From positions 196,478-260,477 of the forward strand of contig DASYAL010000060.1 in the NCBI GenBank assembly GCA_036501365.1: a DNA stretch of 64,000 bases. Direction: 5' to 3'. The stretch comes from CAIKMD01 sp036501365. Its GTDB lineage: Bacteria > Pseudomonadota > Alphaproteobacteria > ATCC43930 > CGMCC-115725. The notes under the pieces were generated by a model that was not told where the DNA came from, made no database searches, and worked only from the letters and a program-made list of their open reading frames with translations. Of this stretch, positions 7,613 to 16,207 are shown one piece after another. The position numbers and the translations under genes are program-made. The first letter of the stretch is position 1, and every line of letters begins with the position of its first letter.

Positions 7613-7707
7613 GTCTTCGTCTCCTTTGTGCGTCTAACCCGTAATATCGGGTCCAACAGCTTGCATCAAGGTTGCTTCGATACGGCGGTTTCTCGATACC
7701 GTAGCGA

Positions 7708-8424
7708 CTAACAAAGCCTTTGTAGGTCTGAAATGGCGCTCCGCGGCTCCCTTACGAACTTCTCGATCACAGGGTGCCACGCTCGCCAACTAAACGCTCG
7801 CGACGGATGTTGGATGGCAAGGCACCACACCGGCCTGCTGTCTTTAAGCAAATATGCTTGCAGACGGTTGTGCAAATAAAGTTCTTTTGTCTCCCCATTC
7901 TCTTTATTCAGTTCGTAGGGCGTCGACTCCATCTGCTCCCATAGCCGCTTGTATCCGCACACCAAAATTCGCTCCGGCCTTAGCTCTTCGATAACTGCCC
8001 TAAAGGGAGGGCGAGAGTCGGTAAATTGTTTGGGTTGCGGCTTGGCATCGGCGCCTCCAGTCACTGGGGTCTGCAGGAAATTATAAAAAGCGAGGCGGGG
8101 CCAGAATTCGGCGCCGCCGCCTTGGGCCCAGCCCCCCAGTCTTGCCTGATTTAGCAATGCTTGTTCGAGATTTAACCATAGCGCCGCGCGGGAGTCATGG
8201 TCGCGAGCACAGATGCCTGCCACGCATCCGCGCGTGAAGTTTCGGCGAAGCTTATGCTTCTCGCCACACCACGTGTCGTAATGACTCTCTCCAAGAATCA
8301 ACAGCTTTTGACCCTTGAATCCGTTTTCGTAGTCCCGGCCGATCCACGGCAGGAAGAAGACGCCATTTCCCTTTAGTCGTCCATCGACCTGGTTAGTCTC
8401 CGCATGCCATGCTCTCGGAAGCAT
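7708..8424 (-). CDS. Uracil-DNA-glycosylase-like fold protein, function unknown
   Basis: A 238-residue protein with the motif order of a divergent UDG-like family: FLPWIGRDY (24-32), KLLILGESHYD (40-50, in place of UDG motif 1), FYNFLQTP (113-120), RPERILVCGYKRLWEQM (149-165) and IQHPSRAFSW (204-213, like the motif 2 HPS loop). No canonical catalytic GQDPY is present, so glycosylase activity is uncertain. GC is visibly lower than in flanking BKACE and UbiD genes, and it begins 6 bases after the UbiD stop without a clear Shine-Dalgarno, which suggests an inserted gene. Alternative roles are nucleic-acid sensing or another base-modifying reaction. Confidence 0.6.
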   Translation of the reverse strand: MLPRAWHAETNQVDGRLKGNGVFFLPWIGRDYENGFKGQKLLILGESHYDTWCGEKHKLRRNFTRGCVAGICARDHDSRAALWLNLEQALLNQARLGGWAQGGGAEFWPRLAFYNFLQTPVTGGADAKPQPKQFTDSRPPFRAVIEELRPERILVCGYKRLWEQMESTPYELNKENGETKELYLHNRLQAYLLKDSRPVWCLAIQHPSRAFSWRAWHPVIEKFVREPRSAISDLQRLC

Positions 8425-8430
8425 CTTTTG

Positions 8431-9990
8431 CTAGGGGCGCAAGGCCCAGCGCCCGCGCTCGTCACGGGTCAGCTTTCCCGCTTTGCGGATGACATCGAGC
8501 GCGCGGACGATCTCGCGGCCATCGCGGCTGCCGAGCGCGGTCATCAGCTCCTCGAAATATTTCGGGCCATCGGCGAGCGCGGCATCGATGCTGGCGAACT
8601 TCTTGCCTTGGAACTTCGGCACTTCGGGCACGCTTTTCTCGAGGGCGCCGCCGGTGCCGAACGGCCAAGTCAGGTCGAAGCCGGCCTTGGCGCCGGTGCG
8701 CGTGCCATGCGCGATCGAGGGATCGAGCGGCAAGGTCCTGAGGCCGCCCTCGACGATCAGATCGCGGTCGGGCTGGAAGCGCGTCGCCAGCGCCCAATCG
8801 ATCTGCGCATCGGAAAAGATGTCGATATCGGGATCGACGACGAATACGTTCTTGATGTTGGCGAGGCAGCCGAAAGCGGCAAGGATCGCGTTGCGTGCCT
8901 CGCCCGGCACGCGCTGGCGCACCGACACGCGGATGTTGAACATGCCGCCCGAGGACGGCGTCGCATAGACGTTGAGCGGCTCGCGCACGGCGGTGATCAG
9001 GGCCTGCCACACGGTTGCTTCGGTGCGCACGGCATTGAGGAGCGCGGTGTCGGTGCGGTCGTTGCGGTAGCCGCCGATCGAGGCGGTCTGGAACACGGCG
9101 TCCTTGCGATGGGTGATCGCAGTGCAGTGGAAGACCGGGTTTTGCTTAACGCCGCCGTAATAGCCGAGGAATTCGCCGAACGGACCCTCGCTCTCGACAT
9201 GACCGCGCGAATCGAAATAGCCCTCGATGATATATTCCGCGTCGGCCGGCACGCGGATATCGCTGGTGATGCATTTGACGACGTCGAGCGGCGCGTCGCG
9301 CAGCGAGGCGACCAGGCCGAGCTCATCGACCGGCACGCGCATCGTCGCCGCCACCATGTCGATCGGATGCGAGCCGACCGCGAAGGCGACCGGCAGATTC
9401 TCGCCGCGCGCCGCATGCGCCTCGTAGATCGCGCGCAGATCCGAGGGGCTGACGAGGTCGACGCCGGTCTCGGTCTTGCCGCGCAGCATCAGGCGCCGGA
9501 TGCCGACATTGGTGAGGCCGGTGGTCTTGTCGCGCACGTAATCGACCGAGGCCGAGATATAGGGCGCGCCGTCATAGCCATGCGAGAGATGCACCGGCAG
9601 CGCGGTCAGGTCGATCTGATCGCCAGTCTGCACCACCTCTTGCACGGGAGCGTCGGCGCGCGCGACCTCGACCAGCTCCGGCTTCGATTTGAGGCGGCGC
9701 ACCACCTCGGCCATCAGCCCGCTCGGCTTGACGCCGAAAGCGAGGGCGAGCCGCGCCCGGCTGCCCACGACATTGCCCGCGAGCTCGGCGCGCTCCGGAC
9801 CCGCCGCCTTGAACCAGATCGCCTTGTCGCTTTCGAGCGCTTGCGCGACATCGGCGAGATCGAGCGGCTGCGCGCGGACCTCGCATTCCCCGGCCGCGAC
9901 CAGCGCCTCGAGGAAACGGCGCAGCCGGAAACGGTCGCGATCATTGGCGCGACGGTCATCGCGGGCGACACGGACGCTCGACGTATCCAT
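8431..9990 (-). CDS. UbiD family (prenylated-FMN-dependent) decarboxylase
   Basis: A 519-residue protein with the UbiD signature ESEGPFGEFLGYYGG, which carries the catalytic Glu, and the conserved VGIRRLMLRG and FVVDPDIDIF blocks. Enzymes of the family reversibly decarboxylate aromatic or alpha,beta-unsaturated acids using prenylated FMN made by UbiX. No ubiX-like gene is in the window, so cofactor would come from elsewhere. Because neighbours are catabolic (MetE-like, BKACE, amidase) this is more likely an accessory decarboxylase than the ubiquinone-pathway enzyme. Start at ATG 9990; the first ~20 residues are extra relative to typical members. Confidence 0.88.
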   Translation of the reverse strand: MDTSSVRVARDDRRANDRDRFRLRRFLEALVAAGECEVRAQPLDLADVAQALESDKAIWFKAAGPERAELAGNVVGSRARLALAFGVKPSGLMAEVVRRLKSKPELVEVARADAPVQEVVQTGDQIDLTALPVHLSHGYDGAPYISASVDYVRDKTTGLTNVGIRRLMLRGKTETGVDLVSPSDLRAIYEAHAARGENLPVAFAVGSHPIDMVAATMRVPVDELGLVASLRDAPLDVVKCITSDIRVPADAEYIIEGYFDSRGHVESEGPFGEFLGYYGGVKQNPVFHCTAITHRKDAVFQTASIGGYRNDRTDTALLNAVRTEATVWQALITAVREPLNVYATPSSGGMFNIRVSVRQRVPGEARNAILAAFGCLANIKNVFVVDPDIDIFSDAQIDWALATRFQPDRDLIVEGGLRTLPLDPSIAHGTRTGAKAGFDLTWPFGTGGALEKSVPEVPKFQGKKFASIDAALADGPKYFEELMTALGSRDGREIVRALDVIRKAGKLTRDERGRWALRP

Positions 9991-10091
9991 GAATCATGCT
10001 TCCCTTTGTGCGGCGCTGAGGGTTGCGTGAGCGCGGCTTTGCGTCAAGCGCGGTTCGTTTTATCCTCGCGAGAAACGGGAAGGAACACATC

Positions 10092-11204
10092 ATGGCCACG
10101 CGCTCCAAGCCCCCATTCCGCGCCGAGCATGTCGGGAGCCTGCTCAGGCCGGCCGCGGTGAAGCAGGCGCGGCGCGACCGCGCGGAGGGTCGGATCGATG
10201 CCGCCAAGCTGCGCGCGATTGAGGACGACGCGATCCAAACGCTGGTGCAGTGCCAGGAAGAGCTCGGGCTGCAGGCCGTGACCGACGGCGAGCTGCGCCG
10301 CGATTCCTGGCATATGGATTTCTATCAGCAGATCGGCGGCCTCGTTGCACGCGGCGCGGCGCCGATCAAGTTCAAGACCGCGTCGGCCGAGATCGATTAT
10401 GTGATGCCGGCCTTGCATATCGAGGCGAAGCTCAGCCTGCCCAAGACCATCTTCGCCGAGGATTTCGCGTTTCTGAAATCGGCGACGCGGGTCACGCCGA
10501 AGCTTACCATTCCGTCGCCCAGCGTGCTGCATCGCCGCGCCATTGCCGCGCTCGACAATCCCGCGCTCTATCCGACGCTCGACCGGTTCTGGACCGATCT
10601 CGCCGCGGTCTATGCGCAAGAGATCGCGCGTTTGGGCGCGCTCGGCTGCACCTATCTGCAGGTCGACGACACCAGCTTCGCGACGCTCTGCGATCCGGCG
10701 CAGCGCGAGAGTCTTTCCAAGATCGGCGCCGATGGCGCGCACATCCACGAGACCTATATCCGCGTCTTCAACGAGGCGGTGAAAGCGCGGCCCGCTGGCA
10801 TGACCATCGTCACCCATACTTGCCGCGGCAATCACCGCTCGGCCTGGTTCGCCTCGGGCGGCTACGACTTCATCGCCGACGCGCTCTTCAACCGGCTCGA
10901 TGTCGACGGCTTCTTCCTCGAATACGACGACGAGCGTTCAGGCGATTTCGCGCCGCTGCGGTTTTTGCCGAAGGGCAAGCTCGCCGTGCTCGGCCTTGTC
11001 AGCAGCAAGGCGCGCACGCTCGAGAGCAAAGACACGCTGAAACGCCGACTCGACGCGGCGGCGAAAGTCGCGCCGCTGGACCAGCTCTGCCTTTCGCCGC
11101 AATGCGGCTTCTCCTCGACCCTCGACGGCAACGATCTCAGCGAGGCGGAGCAGTTCGCGAAGCTCCGCCTCGTCGCCGAGACCGCGCGCGAGGTCTGGGG
11201 GTAA
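10092..11204 (+). CDS. MetE C-terminal-domain-like methyltransferase (COG0620), copy 1
   Basis: A 370-residue protein resembling the catalytic C-terminal half of cobalamin-independent methionine synthase, without the N-terminal half. It has the expected zinc-site elements THTCRGNH and CLSPQCGFSS, plus VTDGELRRDSWHMDF near the N-terminus. Stand-alone proteins of this type transfer methyl or alkyl groups to thiols, or catalyse related chemistry; the substrate is not evident. The ATG at 10092 fits the KPPFRAEHVGSLLRP family start; a longer frame upstream is spurious. It is divergent from ubiD and converges with the NHL gene with 4 bases between stops. A second paralogue lies at 19482-20510. Confidence 0.85.
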   Translation: MATRSKPPFRAEHVGSLLRPAAVKQARRDRAEGRIDAAKLRAIEDDAIQTLVQCQEELGLQAVTDGELRRDSWHMDFYQQIGGLVARGAAPIKFKTASAEIDYVMPALHIEAKLSLPKTIFAEDFAFLKSATRVTPKLTIPSPSVLHRRAIAALDNPALYPTLDRFWTDLAAVYAQEIARLGALGCTYLQVDDTSFATLCDPAQRESLSKIGADGAHIHETYIRVFNEAVKARPAGMTIVTHTCRGNHRSAWFASGGYDFIADALFNRLDVDGFFLEYDDERSGDFAPLRFLPKGKLAVLGLVSSKARTLESKDTLKRRLDAAAKVAPLDQLCLSPQCGFSSTLDGNDLSEAEQFAKLRLVAETAREVWG

Positions 11205-11208
11205 GCCC

Positions 11209-12522
11209 TTACCGTATAGCCTCCACCGTCGCGGCCTGCTGCTTCAGCCGCAGCGCCGCGTCGCGGAGAAAAGCGCGCTGCGTCTTATCGTCGAGCGCGG
11301 CGAGATCGCCCTCGGCCTGCTCTTCTGCAAGCGCGGCCTCGTCGATAACGAGCCCGTCGGACGTCTTGTCGAGACTTGCCTGCTTGCCGGGATGGAGGAT
11401 CAGCTTCTGCACCCGCCAGTTCAGGATCTCGGCGACGAACAGCGTGTTCTCGTTCGGGCAGGCCATGCCGTGGATCCAGCCGAATTGCTTCAACTGTTTG
11501 CCGGCCTTGCCGAGCATGCCGACGAGCTTGCCGTCGAGCGTCAGCTTGTAGATGCGTCCCGGGAAGGCGTCGGCCGTGTAAAGGAATTGATGCGGCGGCG
11601 GGGTGATGCAGATCACCCAGGGCGCGCCTGGCTTCAAGAGCGGCGGCGTGTTCGCCGCCATCGGATCGGCCGGCTTGTTGCCGAGAATCTCATAGGCATC
11701 CGGCGGCACCGACACGTCGATGGTGATCTGGCGCAGGAAATTGCCATTAGTGTCGAAGACTTGGATGCGGCGGTTGCTGCGATCGGCGACGTAGATGTGA
11801 TCCTGCGCATCGACGCCGATGCCATGCGCGGTGTTGAACTGGCCGGGACCGGCGCCGCGGCCGCCCCAGGTTTTCAACCAAAACCCATCCTTGTCGATTT
11901 TCGCGACGCGCGAATTGATGTAGCCATCGCTGATATAGGCGTTGTCATGCGAATCGAAGGCAACGTCGGTCGGCTGGCGAAACAAGTTGTCGACCGCGGG
12001 CAGCGGCGGGTTGGGATGCTTCAGCGGCCCGGTATCCTCGTCCGAGGCTTCCATCTTGCGGCCGAACACCATGTCGACGAGGCCGTTGGGGCGGAACTTC
12101 ACCACCATGTTCGAGCCCTTGTCGACCGCCCAGATGTTGTCGTGGCGATCGGCCTTCACGCCATGGGCGAAGGACCAAGCGTAGAGATTCTTGCCGATCT
12201 CGCGGATGAACTTGCCGTCGGGACCGAATTCCAAGAGCTGCGCCGCGGTCTCGGCAAAAGCCGGGCCGACGCTGGTGCCGCCGCGCGAGAACACGAAAAT
12301 ATGGCCCTTGGAATTGACTGTCACCGCCGACGCCTCGCCGAGATACATGTTGGTCGGCAGCTTCAGGAAATCGGGCACCGAATCGAACGAGATCTCGGGC
12401 GGATTCTGCAGGATCGGCGCGGGTGTCAGTGTCGGTGCCGGTGCGGGCGATGGCGCGGCGGGTTGTTGCCCGAAGGCCGGCGCGGCCCAGAGCAGCGCCG
12501 ACAGGACAAGCCAGTGCTTCAT
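11209..12522 (-). CDS. Secreted NHL-repeat beta-propeller protein
   Basis: A 437-residue protein with a clear signal peptide (MKHWLVLSALLWAAPAFGQ, probable cleavage after about residue 18-19) and a proline/alanine linker. Several NHL blades follow: AVTVNSKGHIFVFSRG, GVKADRHDNIWAVDKG, DVAFDSHDNAYISDGY, GIGVDAQDHIYVADRSNRRI and LFVAEILNWRVQKL. It resembles peptidyl-alpha-hydroxyglycine alpha-amidating lyase-type propellers, but a lyase role is only a possibility. The last ~70 residues are helical and charged. A GGGGGAGGATC Shine-Dalgarno precedes the ATG. It should act in the periplasm or outside. Confidence 0.82.
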   Translation of the reverse strand: MKHWLVLSALLWAAPAFGQQPAAPSPAPAPTLTPAPILQNPPEISFDSVPDFLKLPTNMYLGEASAVTVNSKGHIFVFSRGGTSVGPAFAETAAQLLEFGPDGKFIREIGKNLYAWSFAHGVKADRHDNIWAVDKGSNMVVKFRPNGLVDMVFGRKMEASDEDTGPLKHPNPPLPAVDNLFRQPTDVAFDSHDNAYISDGYINSRVAKIDKDGFWLKTWGGRGAGPGQFNTAHGIGVDAQDHIYVADRSNRRIQVFDTNGNFLRQITIDVSVPPDAYEILGNKPADPMAANTPPLLKPGAPWVICITPPPHQFLYTADAFPGRIYKLTLDGKLVGMLGKAGKQLKQFGWIHGMACPNENTLFVAEILNWRVQKLILHPGKQASLDKTSDGLVIDEAALAEEQAEGDLAALDDKTQRAFLRDAALRLKQQAATVEAIR

Positions 12523-12700
12523 GATCCTCCCCCTTTGATTGCGGCGGTGGCGATTGCCCGCCTTTATGCCAAGTCATTTTGACGGCGACGCGGCGCGCGG
12601 TGCAAGGCGATGATCGCGGCTTTCGGGCTGTTAGGCGAAAGGCGCGCGATCCCGGCTTGCGCGACGCCGCGAACCTCGATACAGTTATCTTGTACTAACT

Positions 12701-12724
12701 AAAAAAGAGCCGCGTTCGCGCGGC
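12701..12724 (-). terminator. Rho-independent terminator of rhlE
   Basis: Read on the minus strand, GCCGCG-CGAA-CGCGGC (12724-12709) forms a perfect 6-bp stem with a tetraloop and is followed by TCTTTTTT (12708-12701). It lies about 107 bases downstream of the rhlE stop, in the right orientation to end that transcript. Confidence 0.75.
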
Positions 12725-12747
12725 GGTGGATCGCGAACAGGGAGGCT

Positions 12748-12784
12748 GTACGTCGGTTCCAGCCGAAAGGCGGAATCGACGTAC
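12748..12784 (+). other. Long GAAA-capped hairpin, possible + strand small RNA element
   Basis: GTACGTCGGTTCC (12748-12760) pairs with GGAATCGACGTAC (12772-12784), and inside it GCC-GAAA-GGC (12762-12771) continues the stem to a GNRA-type tetraloop with one bulged A (12761). The only non-Watson-Crick pair, 12756-12776, is a G-U wobble if the + strand is transcribed but a C-A mismatch on the minus strand, and GAAA is a stable loop only on the + strand. Both flanking genes are on the minus strand, so this suggests an antisense-oriented transcript. No U-tract follows. Confidence 0.5.
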
Positions 12785-12831
12785 CGCTGCACATCCTCCG
12801 AATCTGCTCTTTCCGCAACCCGCCGCGTCGT

Positions 12832-14139
12832 TCAGGCCTGCGCTTGCTGCGGCCGGCGGCGATGGCGATGCGGCCGCGGATGCCGTTGCGGCGCGGCGCT
12901 TTCGGACGGTCGCTGACCCGGACCGCGCGGCTGTTGCGGGCGCTGATGATGCGTCTTGGCGGCGTGCGCGTGGGACTGCGCCGGCGCCGGGCGCGCCGCC
13001 GGCGCGTGGAAGCCGTGATGATCGACAATCGCCAGCGGCTTGCGCGTCAGCTTCTCGACATCGCGCAGCAGGGGGCGCTCGGACGCGTCGCAGAAAGTGA
13101 GCGCGACGCCGTCGCGGCCGGCTCGCGCGGTGCGTCCGATCCGGTGCACATACGTCTCGGGCACGTTCGGGATCTCGAAATTGATCACGTGGGTGATGCC
13201 CTCGACATCGATGCCGCGTGCCGCGATATCGGTCGCGACGAGGACGCGCGTCTGCCCGTCGCGGAAATCCGCAAGGGCGCGCTGCCGCGCATTCTGCGAC
13301 TTGTTGCCATGGATTGCCTGCACGGCGACACCGATACGCTGCACGTGCTTCGCCACGCGGTCCGCGCCATGCTTGGTGCGCGTGAAGACCAGCGCGCGCG
13401 CGATCGCCTGGTCCTTCAGCAACTCCGCCAGAAGCGCGTGCTTGTCGGCGGCGTTGACGAAATAGACGCGCTGGTCGACACGCTCGACCGTGGTCGCGGC
13501 GGGCGTCACCGCGATACGCACCGGATCTTTGAGGATGCCGCCGGCGAGACGCTCGATCTCGCCCGGCATGGTCGCCGAAAAGAACAGCGTCTGCCGCTCT
13601 TTGGGCAGCGCCGCGACGATCCGCTTCACATCGTGGATGAAGCCCATATCGAGCATGCGGTCGGCTTCATCGAGCACGAAGACCGAGAGGTCACGTAGAT
13701 CGACATGCCGCTGGCTCATGAGATCGAGCAGCCGGCCCGGCGTCGCGACCAGGATATCGAGGCCGCGCGCCAGCGCTTCGACCTGGTGTTGCTGGCTGAC
13801 GCCACCGAAGATCACCGCCGAGCGCAGGCCGAGATGGCGGCCGTAGGTGCGAAAATTGTCGACGATCTGCGTCGCAAGTTCGCGCGTCGGGGTGAGGATC
13901 AGCGCGCGCACGGCGCCGCGCCGTCGCGGCACTTGCACCGCCGCGAGACGCTGCAAGATCGGCAGCGCGAAAGCGGCGGTCTTGCCGGTTCCGGTCTGTG
14001 CGATGCCGAGCAGGTCTTTGCCCGCGAGGAGATGCGGAATGGCCTCGGCCTGGATCGGCGTTGGCTGCTGATAATTCTCGGCGCGAACCGCGCGCAACAG
14101 CGGCTCGGCAAGGCCGAGGTCGTCAAAAGAAACAGTCAC
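12832..14139 (-). CDS. rhlE: DEAD-box ATP-dependent RNA helicase, RhlE type
   Basis: A 435-residue helicase with all core motifs in order: Q motif (PTPIQAEAIP), AQTGTGKT, PTRELA, TPGR, DEAD, SAT, and the second domain with ATDIAARGID and HRIGRTARAG. The C-terminal ~70 residues are a low-complexity His/Pro/Arg/Gln-rich basic tail typical of RhlE-like proteins, which unwind structured RNA in ribosome assembly and mRNA turnover. Start is GTG at 14139, with only a weak Shine-Dalgarno. A rho-independent terminator lies at 12701-12724. The 5' side has a long AT-richer leader, as is common for helicase genes controlled post-transcriptionally; that control is inference. Confidence 0.93.
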   Translation of the reverse strand: MTVSFDDLGLAEPLLRAVRAENYQQPTPIQAEAIPHLLAGKDLLGIAQTGTGKTAAFALPILQRLAAVQVPRRRGAVRALILTPTRELATQIVDNFRTYGRHLGLRSAVIFGGVSQQHQVEALARGLDILVATPGRLLDLMSQRHVDLRDLSVFVLDEADRMLDMGFIHDVKRIVAALPKERQTLFFSATMPGEIERLAGGILKDPVRIAVTPAATTVERVDQRVYFVNAADKHALLAELLKDQAIARALVFTRTKHGADRVAKHVQRIGVAVQAIHGNKSQNARQRALADFRDGQTRVLVATDIAARGIDVEGITHVINFEIPNVPETYVHRIGRTARAGRDGVALTFCDASERPLLRDVEKLTRKPLAIVDHHGFHAPAARPAPAQSHAHAAKTHHQRPQQPRGPGQRPSESAAPQRHPRPHRHRRRPQQAQA

Positions 14140-14556
14140 TAATTAACTTTCTTGAACAGGCAAACGACCAAGCGGGCACGCGGCCGAAGCGGGGCCGTTT
14201 ACGGTTGCGGCTTGCCCGTGCGCGACGAGATGCCTTGGATCTATCTACGGATGAACTCGAAATGCAGCCGCGTCTATCAAGGACCATGATGTTCATGGTC
14301 GACGCGCCTCGCGCAATCGCGAGTGAAGATAGGGCCCGAAAGATGGCGGAGATCGGCGCCAAAGTCAAGGCGCGCGATGTCGCGCGCGCCCGTGCGCGTC
14401 AGATTTTCCCGTTTTGCCGCTCGTCGGGCGGGACGAATCCGGCCTTGGCATAGAGCCAGTTGCGCGATTCGAGCGCCAGACGCCGTGCCCGCTTCGCGAG
14501 CGCTTGGTCGACGAGGCGGCCGTTGAACTTCACGGGCAGTCGCGCTCTGTCTGGCG
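14140..14556. other. 417-base region without a confident gene
   Basis: This holds the rhlE leader/promoter (AT-rich TTAATTA near 14140-14150) and little else I can support. On the minus strand an open stretch ending at TGA 14399-14401 reads SRNWLYAKAGFVPPDERQNG near its end and looks protein-like, but it is closed by a stop at 14531-14533 and has no good start, so it may be a gene remnant. On the + strand ATG 14286 opens 55 codons after an AAGGA sequence; no family recognised. Confidence 0.4.
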
Positions 14557-15597
14557 CTACGCCGCGCGGGCCTCGCGGTCGGGATCGAGATGCCGCAAGC
14601 GCGGTGCGACCTCGTCCATGAACAGTTTCATCGAGCGGGCGAGCTTCTCGGGCGTCGCGTAGTCGCGTCCGCCATGGAACATCAGCACGCCGAAGCCGCC
14701 GGTCTTCTCATAGAAATCGAGGATGCGCTGATAGACCGTGTCCGGGCTGCCGATGAAGAGATTGCCGGTATCGATCAGATAGTCGTAGGTGATGTCGTCG
14801 AGCGTCCCGCCCGGCGGCACGCGCTCGATCTGGTGATGCGGCGTGTTCTTGATCTCCCAGCGGATCGTCTCTTCATAGGACTGGCGCATATCCTCGCGCG
14901 CGATCGCGTCGGTCTCGGCGACATAGATAACCCGCGTCGCATGGAGATCGGCGCGGCGCTGCGGCCGGCCGGCGGCGCGCTGCGCGGCAACGAACGTGTC
15001 ACCGAGCATCTTGAGCCGCGGCACGGGAATGAAATCGCCGGTCAGCGGCAGCAATCCGAACTTGCCGGCGAGCTCCGCCGAAGAAGGCGAGCGGCTGAGC
15101 GCGATCGCCACGGCGGGATGCGGCTTCTGCACCGGGTCGGGCTTCGCCACCATGCCCTTGCCGGTCCAAAACGGGCCGTCGTAATCGACCGGCTCCTTGC
15201 TGTTCCAGAGCTTCAGGATCAGCTCGATCGAGGCGTGCATCATGTCGCGCGTCTTATCGAAATCGAGCCCGCGCTGCTCCATCTGCGTACGATAGAAGCC
15301 GAAACCGATGCCGAGGCAATAGCGGCCATGGGTGAGCTGGTCGCAGGCATTGGCCTCGATCACGATCTGCAACGGGTGGTAATAGGCGATCGGCCGCACC
15401 GCCGAGCCGAGCTTGATTTGCTGCGTCGCGCCGGCGGCTTTGCAGATGATGAGCTCGGCGGGCGATTGATGCTCGCTGATCCAGGCCTCGCTGAAGCCGA
15501 GCTTGTCGGCGACCGCGATCTCGAAGATGTCGCAGTCCCAGGCGTCGCTCAAAGATCGGCTCGGCCGGCGCGCATTCGAAAAGATGCCGAATTCCAT
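14557..15597 (-). CDS. LLM-class flavin-dependent oxidoreductase (copy 1)
   Basis: A 346-residue luciferase-like monooxygenase-fold protein: MEFGIFSNARRP at the N-terminus, EAWISEHQSPAELI, a LGSAVRPIAYYHPLQI strand-loop region, THGRYCLGIGFGF, and a C-terminal FIGSPDTVYQRILDFYEKTG element. Such enzymes use reduced FMN (or F420) with O2 or other substrates; the exact reaction is unknown. It is followed upstream on the same strand by a PNPOx-like flavin-binding protein (gap 72 bases), which could be a functional partner. A second, different LLM protein lies at 54993-56105. Confidence 0.87.
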   Translation of the reverse strand: MEFGIFSNARRPSRSLSDAWDCDIFEIAVADKLGFSEAWISEHQSPAELIICKAAGATQQIKLGSAVRPIAYYHPLQIVIEANACDQLTHGRYCLGIGFGFYRTQMEQRGLDFDKTRDMMHASIELILKLWNSKEPVDYDGPFWTGKGMVAKPDPVQKPHPAVAIALSRSPSSAELAGKFGLLPLTGDFIPVPRLKMLGDTFVAAQRAAGRPQRRADLHATRVIYVAETDAIAREDMRQSYEETIRWEIKNTPHHQIERVPPGGTLDDITYDYLIDTGNLFIGSPDTVYQRILDFYEKTGGFGVLMFHGGRDYATPEKLARSMKLFMDEVAPRLRHLDPDREARAA

Positions 15598-15669
15598 AGG
15601 CGACGCTTCCCCGGTTTATTTGAATTTGACCATCATGACCCTAATCGGGCGCGTCGGCGCGGGCAAGGC

Positions 15670-16107
15670 TCAGGGCAGTGCTAGCGGCTGGCCGGCGAGG
15701 TTCTCGGCGCGCTCGATCTTCACCAGCACGGCGAAACCTTTCTTCTCCGGATCGCGGTCCTTCTCGGGCTGGATCAGACGCTGCCAGACCTGGTCGTAGA
15801 CCGCCCCGGATTTGTGGAGCGAGGCCGTGCCGTAGAAACGCGCGACGCCGCCATTGGGCAACGCGCCGCTCTCGCGCAGCGCCGGCTTGCGGAGGAAGAA
15901 GGTGAGCTTCGTGCCATCGGCGATCGCGGCATTGGTCGAGCCGCGGCCGCGCTCCCAGAGCGAGATATGCTCATCGTCGAAGACCTGCGTGCTGCCGCGC
16001 GGCGTGATCTGCGCATAGCCGTTTGGCTGCACCGTGCCGACGAGGATCACGTTCGCGGGAAAAGCGGTGTCGATATGCTCGCGCAGGCTCGTCGGGATTT
16101 TCGCCAT
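15670..16107 (-). CDS. Pyridoxamine 5'-phosphate oxidase-like (split-barrel flavin) protein
   Basis: A 145-residue split-barrel protein: FPANVILVGTVQPNGYAQIT, then TQVFDDEHISLWERGRGSTNA, a family core, and a C-terminal FAVLVKIERAENLAGQPLA. Proteins of this size bind FMN, F420 or heme and often reduce or oxidise small molecules; true PdxH is longer and has PLP-site residues not seen here. It precedes the LLM oxidoreductase on the same strand, so an operon is likely. Divergent from the amidohydrolase at 16208. Confidence 0.8.
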   Translation of the reverse strand: MAKIPTSLREHIDTAFPANVILVGTVQPNGYAQITPRGSTQVFDDEHISLWERGRGSTNAAIADGTKLTFFLRKPALRESGALPNGGVARFYGTASLHKSGAVYDQVWQRLIQPEKDRDPEKKGFAVLVKIERAENLAGQPLALP

Positions 16108-16207
16108 CGCCGTTCCTTCTTATTGCGTGACGCTACGATGACGAAAACGCGCTTGCCGGGCAAGCGCGCCGGCATGAAGATGCGCGCCAACGTCAAGGGG
16201 AGGATTT

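Larger units (their letters stand above)
12523..12831. other. 309-base intergenic region with terminator and strong hairpin
   Basis: No protein gene is supported here. It contains the NHL gene promoter and ribosome binding site at its left end, a terminator for rhlE at 12701-12724, and a long hairpin at 12748-12784, each listed separately. The segment 12575-12680 shows nothing recognisable. Confidence 0.6.

Noticed and set aside
14286..14453. 55-codon + strand ORF as a gene
   Set aside because: It has an AAGGA upstream but no recognisable sequence, and competes with a protein-like minus-strand remnant; not enough support.
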